DNA from: Parascedosporium putredinis
Taxonomy: Eukaryota; Ascomycota; Sordariomycetes; Microascales; Microascaceae
Assembly (NCBI GenBank): GCA_949357655.1
Contig: CASHTG010000006.1
Location: 248,001 to 312,000 of the forward strand
Direction: 5' to 3'
Length of the DNA stretch: 64,000 nucleotides
The notes below the pieces were generated by a model. The model was given only the letters and a program-made list of their open reading frames with translations, searched no databases and had not been told where the DNA came from. Both the position numbers and the translations under genes were made by a program. Shown here one piece after another: positions 1 to 10,417 of this stretch; within the stretch, counting starts at the first letter, position 1; each line of letters begins with the position of its first letter.

Positions 1-796
1 AGGTCTCCGAAGCGTGTCGAATTTCAGCTATCTTGGATCCAAAAGGCCAAGGGGGATCCTTCGTCCGGATCGTTTGTTTAGCCACCTTCTTTTTTGCCTC
101 GTTAGTAGTATCTCACGGCTTCTTTTTTCCTTGTGAAGGTTGCGCAGCGCAGCGCGGGGCGGGCACACAAGCAAAATTTGGGTGTCTCGTCTCTATGTTT
201 CCCTTCCAACTCACTAACACTATACGCACACAGCACAAACTACTACCATCTTCTTTTTTCCCCGCCCCCTGTGGGATGTCGTGCTGGACCCAGTCGGTTA
301 TCTACTAAAAAGAAAAAAAGGGGACAGAAAGAAATAACGGCTACGACCGGGGACGGGCGGAAGAACGAGGCTAGTCAAGACTGCATTGGACCAAGCCTAG
401 CTTTTCTTTTTTTTTTTTTTTTTTTTGGCCTCTGTTTATCTTTATCCCGAGCCTGACTTCCTTTTTCTTTCGTTTTAAACTTATTTCTCTGGTCCAAAAG
501 GGTATGGGGCCGGCCATTCTTTTCCCCGTCTTTCTGTATAATATCCAAGACTCCCCATCCACCGGGTCTGCTTGGCTTCAACCACGGACAAAGGAAAGTT
601 TGCTTTTCCTTCTTCAGAAACAAGCAAAGAGTCTCCTCTTGACACCCATCGTCTGGCTTTTGCGGGCACGTCCCCCTTCCTTCGTTTTGTCCGTCCTTGA
701 TACGAAGACCAAAAGCCCGCATTCCGAGGGCACAACCTCGAGCCTCTGTTTTTCTCGGCAAGAAAAGCAAAAATCCCGCCTACTTCTCGAAAAATC
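1..796. other. Non-coding left edge and upstream region of the PTH11-like gene
   Basis: No ORF here resembles a protein; the short frames are low-complexity Ser/Phe/Lys-rich shadows. The stretch contains an uninterrupted run of about 20 T at 407-426 and a pyrimidine-rich + strand from roughly 430 to 790, as is common in fungal promoters and 5' leaders. It probably holds the promoter and leader of the receptor gene that starts at 797. I could not single out a convincing TATA element. Confidence 0.5.
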
Positions 797-2306
797 ATGT
801 CGAGCCTCTTGATGGCCAGGCGGCCGTCTCACCCGGACGTGTCGACGATCCCGACGCCGCATTTGCAAAAGATTGCCTTGTTTCTCACCTTTTTCTTCCC
901 GGCTCTGTCGATCCTTTCCGTGGCCCTGCGAGCGTTTTCTAGGCTGAGGACACGACAATGGGGTTTAGGTACGCTTTTATGTTTCTGGCATTCGATATTG
1001 CATTGCCCACTTTAGACTTTTTTTTCTAACTTTTGTCCCAGATGACTGGTTGATCCTTGCGGCGCTGGTATGTATCTCTTGTGCTATGATCGGCAACCCG
1101 CTGTGGCCGGGGGTGCAAGTCGACTAATACGTGCGTGTTAGATTTTCGCTGTTCTGATGTGTCCTCCATTCTATATGGGTAAGTCCACGTTCTACTCCAC
1201 GGGCCCCCTTACAAGCCTTGGATCTCGCGTCTAACAGTAACCCTCTTTCACAGACATCAAGCTGTCGTACATTGGCTGGGAGGCCAAGGACGTGCCCGAG
1301 TTCGATCCCTCCCCGGGCCGGTGGTGGTTCTACCTCGCGCAGCTCTTCTACAACCCCGTCCTCGCCCTCGTCAAGGCCTCCATCCTCGTGTTTCTCCTGC
1401 GCCTCGGCTCCCACCAGCGCTGGATCCGGTGGTTCATCTACGGCCTCAACACGTTCAATGCCCTGCAGGCCATCGCCGTCTTCCTCGTGGCGCTGCTGCA
1501 GTGCATTCCCATCTCGGCCAACTGGGACGCCGAGGCCGCGGCCACCGCCACCTGCGTCGACACCTCGTTCCACGTCGCCATCTCGTGCCTGACCATCTTG
1601 ACGGATATCATTGTTCTCGTCTTGCCGTTTTGGATCTTTTGGGGCTCAAGATGCCGACGCCTGCCAAGATTGCCTTGATGGGTGTCTTTACGCTCGGTCT
1701 TGCGTAAGTACCTTTTTTCCTGTCACTAATAATAGACTTGTAATATATATACACATATAAATCCAGGCGCTAATCACGAGTTCCCCGCTCCGCAGCGTAC
1801 TCATCATCGCCATCGTCCGCCTCGTCCAGCTCTACCAGCTCTTCTACAGCACCCCGGACCCCAACGCGGACCCGTACCACAACATCGGCATCACGCTCAA
1901 CACCGTCGAGGTCAACCTCGCCATCATCTGCGCCTGCGGTCCCGCCCTCCGCCCCTTGTTCAAGAGCTGGTTCCCCGCGCTCTTTGGCGGCTCCACGGGC
2001 CAGTACGGGATCTCGGGCAACAAGGGCACGCACCCGCTCTACGGCGACGGCGGCATCTCCCACCTCAGCGGCACGCACAGGCACACCACGGCCACGGGCG
2101 GCCCGTCCATCGCGCTCAAGAGCCTGCGCGGCACCCGCGGCCAGCACACCGAGTGCCGCAGCATCTCGCCCAGCGGCTCCGAGGAGGAGATCATGACGTA
2201 CAACGGCATCCTGCGCACGACGCAGGTCAAGCTCCACTACGAAAACGACTCCAACAGCGCGCAGAGCGATTCCAAGAGTAATAGGGAGGTGGTGCACGCC
2301 TCGTAA
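797..2306 (+). CDS. PTH11-like integral membrane protein (fungal rhodopsin-fold family)
   Basis: Predicted seven-helix plasma-membrane protein of the fungal rhodopsin/PTH11-like family, whose members act as candidate GPCRs for surface or chemical cues. Five exons fit: 797-968, 1042-1067, 1142-1178, 1254-1703 and 1796-2306. Introns are GT..AG, with a CTAAT branch site near 1131. The product is about 398 aa. Family hallmarks are the DDWLILAAL segment after the first helix, the SYIGWEAKDVP stretch, the RWWFYLAQLFYNP helix with Lys-Ala-Ser after it, and the FWIF..LKMP motif between helices. The C-terminal tail from about residue 275 is hydrophilic, rich in Gly/His/Thr/Ser and probably cytoplasmic. 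There is no CFEM cysteine domain at the N-terminus. The frame breaks at the G4 run 1641-1644; one extra G restores the LKMP motif, so a sequencing contraction is likely. Family assignment is firm; the ligand is unknown. Confidence 0.88.
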
Positions 2307-4790
2307 CCAGGCGGTGTGACCTACTGCCAAAACAACGAAAAAAGGGGGCGTGGAATATACCCGGAACTGTGCATATGCGACAGGGGGTTTGGAATGGTAT
2401 ACTGCACATATTGCTCACTAGACCTAACTAATTGTATCGAGTTTTGCGGCGAATCCACATCACACGTTTTGTATTCTTTTTCTTCCCTTTTTCTACAACT
2501 TGTATTTTGTTCTTTTCGGCGTTGTATTGCCTATTTTGTGGGACGCCGTGAAACCCACGGCAATTGGAGATGCAAGGAGTTAGTTAGCTATACAGGGGTG
2601 AGGTTTTGATATGAAGCGAATCCGTCAAGTCAAGACTCCACTACTATTATACGATAACATAGAAAAGCCGTTGAAAACGGCCTCTACTATCTGCATATGA
2701 AAAAAGAAATTTAAAATAAAATAGACTATATATGCCAATAGAATCAATATCCATTCTACCATCTCCCATGAAACTCCACCACCACACTCCACTCTTCAAA
2801 AAACGTCTGATTCAAACACTCGGAGGACGCCTAGGCTGGCGGGAATCGCCCACAAAGCACCGATAAGGGGGCACCACCTTGGCCACCTTTGCTCCACGTT
2901 CATGGTAACGTAACAAAGGCGAAGAAGAAGATGTAGAAGAAAAAAGCAACGAAAAAGAACAAGGCTTGGCTGCTGGAACCTTTTCTCCGACCTATGAGAG
3001 GAAAAGGAGACTACTACCGTGCCGAGAAATTAGTCAAGGGCGAGGATCCACCTCGTGCTTCGTTGATATGTTGTCTGTGGACAGGGATGAGTTGACGATG
3101 TGGGTCGAGGAGTGGGGATTTTCTCGAGAGCAACTCCTATCCACGGCGACGGCTCTTCTCGGGGCCCGCCCACGGTTGCATGGACTCGGTGGGGGAGGGG
3201 ACTATTCTCCCCTTTCCCCTCTCTGGGTCTGAAAGGGAGGGCGGCGGGAAACGGCGACTAGCAAAATGTCTGTTCGAGTCCCGTCGAGCTTGAACCGCAC
3301 TCGGACAAAAACCGTTGACGGGACGCATTCAAGAATCAAATAGTTCCTCTCTAGTCGGCCGGGGAATCGTAAGAGGGTCATTCCGAGTCAAGGGGAAGCA
3401 CACTAGCATGCTGGAATATCGAATGTTAATTCTCGTCGCCCTGGCAAGTCTGGAGCAATTTTGATCCACGCAGAGCGAGGTGGTTATGGGCTGGCGTGGG
3501 AAAATATGGACATGGGAGAAGGTGCGCCACCCGGGGAGGCGGTGGAGAACTAATAAGTGTCAAAAGTTATCTAGCTAATCTTGTCATAAAGAATTTTTTT
3601 TTCGTCTTTCTTCGAGGCCTGGAGAAAACGAGGGATGGCATATCTCCACAATTCCATCTTGACAACACATGTCCGAGTTCTCGGGGCGGTTCCGCCACGG
3701 ATGCTGATCTCTTTGGAGACCCCGCCATCGCGAAGACGCCATAAGCTTTCTCTATAACCTCTCCAGGACAAGATCTGCGCGAGCCTCGACCCATCTCGTG
3801 CTCCTGTCCTATTCCCTTCTCTATTTCTTTCCCTGCCCCTTGCAGGACGTCTTCCTTGCAGATTCCAAGCGTTTGAGGAGCTGGGGAGATCCACAGAGGG
3901 CCAAGCAAAAGTCTCAGATAAGCTTGTGGATTCCAAAGCCAAGGGGAGTTATGGGGGTTGCTCCTCATCCAATTGAGGAGATGAGTTGCTGTGGACCAGG
4001 CAAACCCTGCTTCATCTCGATCGAGCCCAGAACGGCGAGGTAGAAATTCTTGGAGAAGAGGCGAGGATCTTGCTGAATAGTCCACCTGCTCAACACGACG
4101 TCTTCACCCTTCTTGAGTTATGTTGAAGCCCGAGACGGCGGAGGCGACGTGGGTCGGCCAAACCTTTGCCCGGAAGTTGGCTCATTTCGCGTCAGCTTGA
4201 GTGGCCGCGTTTGGCAGTCAAGAGCTCCTTTAACCCTCCTTCGGAGGTGCACTAGCCTGTCGCGGTTAGATGCCAGACATAACGGCCCTCGCGTAGATTT
4301 CAGTTCCCCAGAAACCTGCTGCCCCCTTGTTTTTTTTCTTTTGGGTGTCAGCGTGCATGTATGTGTGTTGGGTCACAGTGAGTCGAACAAGACATGACAA
4401 GCCCTTAGCGAGGAAATTTCCTTTCCGTATCGACACCCGACCGCCCCACAGGACCATTCCTGATCGGGGTGGCCGCGACGTAGCCGATGCCTTGTCGGGA
4501 CGTCCCCTGATATCACCAATATCGGCATATCTCGATTGGCCACCGAGAAACCCCTGGACGTACGTCTGCTGGCATAGTTTGGACACTGCTCCCTTTGCGT
4601 TCCCTTGTGTCTTTCAACGTGGATATTGTGCTGTGTGCATTCACAATTCACGCATTGCGGACGCGATGTTGTATCGTTAAAATAATGTATTCCCTCTGTA
4701 AACTACAGAAAGAGTATATACCATTCTCTTTTCCTCCTGGTCCTACATGATGTACTTATGAACCATTGGGGTGTTTTTCAAAAACCTCGG
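2307..4790. other. Intergenic region without a supportable gene
   Basis: This stretch covers the 3' flanks of the receptor gene (+) and the small gene at 4791-5203 (-), which converge. Around 2650-2760 it is A/T-rich, consistent with 3' untranslated or terminator sequence. A 172-codon open frame on the minus strand (3567-4085) overlaps a 123-codon frame in another phase. Neither matches a family I know, and both contain basic low-complexity ends, so I do not call a gene. No mobile-element remnant is visible. Confidence 0.4.
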
Positions 4791-5203
4791 TTAGATGCCT
4801 TCGTCCTCAAAATCTCCACCCAGCTCCCGATCCGTGGGCTCGCGGTAATCACCGCCGAGAGGCTGGGCCCCTCTGGTCCTGTCTTTCATGATGTTGGACC
4901 TGTCGATAGCCTCCCTCATCTCTCTCTAGTGAATGGTTTGTCCGTTAGCTAAGCCTCGGTGCAAGTTGTACTAACGAGGGATGCGTATCTGCAAAAGCTA
5001 TACATACCAAGTTGCTGATCCGAGTCAGCGTTGCTTTCATTGATGGGGTCTTCGATCGAAGCCTCGTCCTTGACTACCGGAATCGGTTCGTTACGACCAC
5101 CGGGCCTGGCGTAGCTATTATCGGAAACCTGGCCGTCAGGAGCGCCCTGAGGAAGGTCGTCCGAGGCCACGTCGTCGGTCTGTTGGTACGAGTACTTGGA
5201 CAT
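4791..5203 (-). CDS. Small acidic protein with CHZ-like motif (putative histone chaperone-type)
   Basis: Two-exon gene of 108 aa: exon 1 is 5203-5008, exon 2 is 4921-4791, with an 86-nt GT..AG intron (donor GTATGT) between. Exon 1 encodes MSKYSYQQTDD followed by an acidic, Asp/Glu/Ser-rich stretch with DNSYARPG and EDPINE, ending ADSDQQL. Exon 2 encodes EAIDRSNIMKDRTRGAQP, then REPTDRELGG and an acidic end. The EAID.SNI....RTRG pattern resembles the CHZ motif of H2A.Z-H2B chaperones, and short acidic fungal proteins with this pattern occur widely. The start is the ATG at 5203; a GTG nine codons upstream is in frame but not needed. The frame is intact. The gene model rests on the motif crossing the splice junction in phase; the chaperone role is inference. 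Confidence 0.75.
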
Positions 5204-6514
5204 GCTACAGATGTTTGCTTGTGATTTCACATTCGGAAATGGAATCTCTGTCGATAGAATGGTAGGAAGAGCGAATTTGATGGCAACGAGGTCATCCTTT
5301 ATAATCTCCTCTACCTCGTGCGAAGTTCAATAATCGGCCATATAATCATACCCAGACATATGCACCTTGCATGGTATGACGGCAGCTTTCTCATCAATAT
5401 GCGTCACATTCTGCACTGCTTTTCCGACCCAGAAGATCCCCATGTCACGATGACCGATAGCCCTTGCGCCCGCGATCAATCTCGGCACCGGTGTACGTTT
5501 GTCTGGTCTATGACCCGAAGGCACCGGAAAAAGTGACCGGCATGCGGGCTCAAACGACGGAACAAGTCGGTCATGACACATCGGTGGCGTCCACGGCGCT
5601 AGGCCGGACATCACTCCACGACGGGGTCATCGAAGCATCCGACCGGTTCCGCCCTTCCCTGCCCGGAGGTCTCCACTGGGTGAAACTTAAGATCGACTAT
5701 CGGAATGATACGATGGTACGGTCGGGAAAATTATAATGTGTCCGAGCTATGAATTTCATTATTGAGAGAAGCTTCCATTTCGAACGCCCCCGATCGCCAA
5801 TCCAAAAGACTCCGCGGCATATAAAAGTAAATCTGCCTTTGCTATCCGCGATCGCATCTTGCGACTTGGACAACACAGCATCACGTCAGGGTAATAGGCC
5901 TTTGGCTGAGAACGATCGGCAACGGCTACTCTTCATGCACGAAGTCTGGCTTGGGGTTTGGTCTGACAGTCGGCAGATGTTTATGCACGCCCGCTTTGAA
6001 TCGATATTTTTGGCTGCTTTGCTTACACAGGGAAACAAAAATTCATCAAACAAACGCAGCATGCATGGGACAATATCGCCATTGCTTAGGTGTATACTCT
6101 CAATCACCCGATAAGGACGCAATCCCCTCTCTTTGCAGTATCGCGTAGGTCATCGGCTCATTGGACATGTATACCAAGCAAGCTGCTGGGACAAAATAAA
6201 ACATTCCCCTCGACCGGAAAAATGTGTTCGCGGCCGGCTGCGCCTCTGGGGGCTGCGTGAACTCCATTTCCGGACAAATGAGCCCTCGTGCCGGCAGCAG
6301 GCCGTCTGTCCCCCATCATCTTTCCAGCCGGGGCTGTGTGCGTGAGCCAAGCTTTATATAACCTACATATAGTTGGCGGCAATATTAATAAAGGCAGGGC
6401 ACAGTCGATTATGCAAGAGAATAGGAGAGAAGCAGAAGAGAAGAAGAATAAAAGAATTAAAAATACAGAAAGAAAAGGAGACAAACCGGCGGCCCGGCAC
6501 GTACATGGATCTTT
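5204..6514. other. Intergenic region, no gene recognised
   Basis: This lies between two minus-strand genes. The part next to 5203 should hold the promoter of the small CHZ-like gene; a TATAAAAG sequence at about 5819-5826 is the only TATA-like element that stands out, and it is on the + strand. Short open frames on both strands have no recognisable motifs. The 6365-6480 segment is A/G-rich on the + strand, consistent with the 3' flank of the gene ending at 6515. Confidence 0.35.
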
Positions 6515-6940
6515 TTACTCGGGCCAGCCCGGAAAATCGTTGGGATGGCGGATCTCGTAAGGTGTGCCCATGGTCGCCGAGTTCCAGGAGGGATGAAACT
6601 TGACAATCTTGCCCCAGCGCACCCAGTTGGACCCGCAGAGAGCCCAGTTTTCGAAGCCGCCGTCGCCGCGGTTCTCGACAATCATGACGCGGTCCTTGGG
6701 CGCGGCGAAGAGGGTGTAGTGCTTGCCCTCGAAGGCGTGGTCGCTCGAGGCCTCGTAGCCCCAGGCGCGCCACGGCCCCGCGACCACGACGGCGTTGTAG
6801 CCCTCGTTGGAGAGCTGGCGGACGAGGGTCCGGGTGAATTGCCGGCTTCGCTCGCGCCGGGCTTCCTTTTTCTTGGCGACGGCGATGAGGTTGGTCGTGA
6901 TGGTGGTGGCGAGGCCGACGATGCTGAGGATGTCGGCCAT
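6515..6940 (-). CDS. Hypothetical 141-aa protein
   Basis: Single intact exon. The start is the ATG at 6940, chosen because it has an excellent context (CACCATGG) and begins the globular-looking sequence; the open frame continues 69 codons upstream with no added support. Residues 1-25 (MADILSIVGLATTITTNLIAV) form a hydrophobic or amphipathic N-terminal helix followed by a basic KKKEARRERSR cluster. This could be a membrane anchor or the kind of N-terminal helix seen in fungal incompatibility-type proteins. Residues 45-141 alternate aromatic and polar residues (GPWRAWGYE, GDGGFENWALCGSNWVRWG), suggesting a compact beta-rich domain with eight Trp. I do not recognise the family. It is one of the few genes here without a frame break. 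Confidence 0.65.
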   Translation of the reverse strand: MADILSIVGLATTITTNLIAVAKKKEARRERSRQFTRTLVRQLSNEGYNAVVVAGPWRAWGYEASSDHAFEGKHYTLFAAPKDRVMIVENRGDGGFENWALCGSNWVRWGKIVKFHPSWNSATMGTPYEIRHPNDFPGWPE

Positions 6941-8042
6941 GGTGGAAGGGAGCTCCCTCCGGCTTTTGCTTGGGTCGATTTTGATTATAGTATCCTTGAG
7001 TATGTTGATGGAGGGGATGGCTTGCGAGAATGGGTCAGCTAGAATATCTAGACCAAACTGTGTTTGTTGTCTACGATCGTGACTGAACCAAATCCGCGTG
7101 TGGCGACACAGCTGCAACGGTGAAAGAATGGTATTACTCCAACGCAAAAAGCATTATTTATTTGATGAATTTCTCTACTACTACCTATTCGTCTTCGAAG
7201 GGATTCGTGCTAGGTTTCGGGCGCTGATGAAGCCCAACTTGCCCAAGTCGCCACGACCTTTGCCTCCTCACCACGTCTTCCTGCCCAAAGACAAGTCAGA
7301 ATGCCTCACTCACACTGGAATTTCTCTCTTGAATATTTTTGTCTCTCCAATTCTACTGTGCGACTATACCGGCGCTTGACTTTTGTCGAAAGCTTGCCAT
7401 CATCTAATACTCGGGTTTTCTCCCCATCGGCTGTCTTGCGTTCCGTGTAACTGTGCCTCATTGGGGGTGGCTGCGCCATGCGCGTACCCAATCTCGAGTC
7501 TTTTAGCCGGATACATGGACACAGCAAGGACAATTCCATCCCCTCACTCATTGACGCACGCTTTTTTATTCCCTTGCAGAAAGAGGGAAGCGTATGATTG
7601 GGCCTACTGGCGCCAGAAACGAACGTTTTTGGCCTGCCGAAGTTTGGCGTACTACTCTACGAATGATTTGTCTCTGATCGTGCCTAGACTACGTATGTAC
7701 AGTTCGACCCCCAGTGTCACCATGGATGTTGCACAAAAGGATGCCGCAGCATTGCCTTAACCGATGGTCTTATACACTTTTAGTCGGATGAAAAGATCAG
7801 ATCGCGCCTCCTTGTGGAGTTAAGGTATATCATTTGGGGCTGGGTAATCCGGCGTAGATAGAGCCGAAGCTGTATATAATAAACCATCGCCTCTCTCTTG
7901 ATGAGTGGCCTTTCACCTATTCAGGCAGCATCTGCTTCACTCATCCTCTAACACTTATCATAAACAAAAATAAGAACTGTGAATAGCAAATCTCACAGGT
8001 AGCGGCCACTTTTACCCAAGGAAGATAGATCGTTCAGCAACC
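6941..8042. other. Divergent intergenic region between hypothetical gene and GPI protein gene
   Basis: The region serves as upstream sequence for both the minus-strand gene starting at 6940 and the plus-strand gene starting at 8043. No ORF in it looks like a protein. The right third contains a clear TATA-like element, listed separately. From about 7910 to 8040 the sequence is rich in short pyrimidine and CA stretches, fitting a 5' leader. Confidence 0.45.
7873..7880 (+). promoter_or_regulatory. Putative TATA box of the GPI-anchored protein gene
   Basis: The sequence TATATAAT lies about 165 bp before the ATG at 8043, on the coding strand, and is followed by a pyrimidine-rich stretch with cattcct/cacttat-like possible initiation sites. 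Position and sequence fit a fungal core promoter. Transcription has not been shown. Confidence 0.5.
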
Positions 8043-8961
8043 ATGACGCCGACCCTTTTCGCCCTCGCGGCGAGCATCATCGCGCTACCTGCTCTCGCTC
8101 AGACAACCACAGCAACAACGACATCATCATCACCATCATCATCATCATCAGTCAGCAGCGTGCAAGTAGTAGCTCTACTCTTCCTCCCCGACGCCCACCC
8201 GCACTCGCTCGAGGCGTCGGTCGTCGACTTCAGCCTATTTCCCGGATCCACCTTCACCACCACCTCGGACGGCAGCACCATCACGGCAGCCCCCACGCCC
8301 GCAACGTGGGCGCACACGAGACTCATGGTCGACTGCCCGGCGTCGAAAAACGCCGAAAACGACGCGTGCCGCGAGGCGGGCATCTACCCGGCGGAAATCC
8401 ACATGCAGGACCCCAACCTCTACGGCGGCGTCACGACCTACCTCCCGGACAACAGCACGACGACGTGGACCTGCCAGCCGGGCTACCCGTCCGCGCCCAT
8501 GAACATGATGCTCGAGGTCAAGTGCGCCAAGACCACCGAGTCGGACGGGACCACGCAGAGCGAGTGGACCACGTACGATAACTGCTACGGGCTCGCCCAT
8601 CTACGGCCCGTTGTCATCACCGCGGGGACCGAGAAGCTCGAGCGGCTGCCTCCGAGCATCGCCACGCTGGACACCGTCAGCACGATTGACGCGAATCTGT
8701 ATCTGTCTGGCCTGGCGGGGGCTCGCCAAGGGAGCGTGTCCGTCGGTTTCTTATGCCGTGTGGGAAGCCACCGCTACCCAGTCCAGCCAGACCGTGTCGT
8801 CTTCGTCGACGGCAAAGCCCACTGGCGAGGCTGGCGAGGGCGGCAGTGACGGTGATGGGGAAGCTGGGAACGAAGGCGCGGGGATCAAGAGCGTTGGGGG
8901 TATCGGCTTGGCTGTGTGGGCCTTGATCGGTCTGGCTACCTGTATGACGGTGTTTGGGTAA
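8043..8961 (+). CDS. Secreted, probably GPI-anchored Ser/Thr-rich protein
   Basis: Residues 1-20 (MTPTLFALAASIIALPALAQ) are a typical signal peptide with an Ala-x-Ala-type site. A Thr/Ser-rich stretch follows (residues 21-40), then a domain of about 170 residues with paired cysteines (VDCPAS, DACREAG, TWTCQPGY, EVKCAK, YDNCYG). At the other end a Ser/Thr/Gly-rich linker leads to the hydrophobic tail VGGIGLAVWALIGLATCMTVFG, as in GPI-anchored wall proteins. The two parts lie in different phases. Two extra G in the G5 run 8717-8721 would join them into 306 aa. A 46-nt intron with donor at 8736 and acceptor at 8781 would also restore the phase (290 aa). I favour the missing bases because neighbouring genes show the same lesion. 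The gene converges on the oxidoreductase gene ending at 9224. Function unknown; likely cell surface. Confidence 0.8.
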
Positions 8962-9223
8962 AGTTTAGATTTATTTTCTTTTTCATTCCCTAATGGTTTT
9001 ACGACTCGAGATTCGGAGTTTCTTTGTTTATATTGTATTTTTCTATTTAGAAGACCAAGAGTCTATGCCAGTAGATATCTACAACAAAACATTATGAAAT
9101 CATCTCGTACTAAATCCTGCCTGTGAGTGGAGGTCATAACTATCAAATTAACAAGAAACATACGCTTTTGGCACTCTATGCTAATTTATATAAACCATCT
9201 ACGCGAGCACGAAGCAAACAATA

Positions 9224-10417
9224 TTACGCATACCGGGATGCTCCCGCCTGCAAAATCATCTTGTAAAGCTCAATCTCGTTCCTCGAATCCGCCGCGCTCG
9301 TTTTCGGCACTTTCCCGTGCGCTGCGCAGTCGTAAAACTCGAGAAACTCGAGCGTGTAGGGGTCCTCAAACGTCTTGCGGATCGTGCGTTCCTGGAAGCC
9401 GCCGTCTCCGACGGTCTCGCGCACAGTCATGGTGACGGGGAGAGCCTTGATATACGGGCTGTCGTACTGCACGCGTACGACCTTGTTGGTGGAGTAGATC
9501 TCGATGTGGGCGTCGAATTCCATGACGTTGATCAACCCGGACTCGTACACGACGGGGAAGTCGTCGTACTGGAAGAGGACGGAAAAGATTCCGGGCAGGG
9601 TGAGGACGGCGCCCGCGACGGATTTGGGCATTCCGATGATTTCGCGCATGGCGGAGAGATCGTGGGTGCCGAGCCTAAACGGAGAACGCGTTAGAACAAC
9701 ATACTCTAGCGGTGGGGGTAGAAACACATGGTTCACGATGAAGGTGGAACTTACGCGCCGAGGACACGCAGCATCCTCTTGGATTGCGGATTCACGGGAA
9801 TATCAAACTCATTCTTCAGTGCCTGCTCGTAAATATCCGTCTCCCGGTCGACAAACTCTTTGGCATCCGCCTCGCCGATATCCGAAAATCTCTGCGGAAA
9901 CGTGCCAGACTGCGCGACAAAGGCCGGGTTGGGGCCGATGATGTCCCGTACCCTCGCGTACTTGATGTTCTCCATGCCGCCCACCTCTTTTACGGCATCG
10001 AGGAAGGCCGGCGCGTACCGGCGCATGGTGCCGACGAACACTTTGCCCGCGGAGGTCTTCTCGGCTTCGAGGATGCGATCGACATCCCGAAAGTTGAGCG
10101 CGAGAGGCTTTTCGATGAGGCAGTACTTGTTGTGCTTGAGGGCGAGGAGGCCGTGCTCGACGTGGAAGGGGTCGGCGTTGGCGACGATGACGACGTCGAC
10201 CTCGGGGAGGCGCACAGGGTCTCGGCGTCGGGGGTGAGGGAGGGGCGCTGGGGGCGAGGACGCGCGCGGCGCAGAACTCGAGGGCCTGGCGGGAGATGTC
10301 GCAGAGATAGGTGATGCGGAAGCGGTGGGTGAGGAGGTTGAGGGTGGGGATGTGGATGACTTGGGAGACTTCGCCGCAGCCGATGATGCCGACGCGCAGG
10401 ATCCGGTCTGATGACAT
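9224..10417 (-). CDS. Gfo/Idh/MocA-family NAD(P)-dependent oxidoreductase
   Basis: Two exons, 10417-9755 and 9674-9224, with an 80-nt intron (GTAAGT..TTTAG). Restored length is about 371 aa, normal for the family. The Rossmann fold starts at residue 5 with RVGIIGCGEVSQVIHIPTL; LCDISRQALEFCAARV follows, then VDVVIVANADPFH and the catalytic-region motif IEKPLALN, in which the Lys is the conserved active-site residue. The C-terminal alpha/beta domain carries GTMRRYAPAF and the RVRDIIGPN segment. Members oxidise or reduce sugars, inositols or dihydrodiols; the substrate here cannot be read from sequence. Two contractions interrupt the frame: C5 (10250-10254) and C4 (10204-10207), counted on the coding strand. 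Start is the ATG at 10417 just before SSDRILRVG. It is transcribed divergently from the related enzyme at 11219. Confidence 0.88.
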
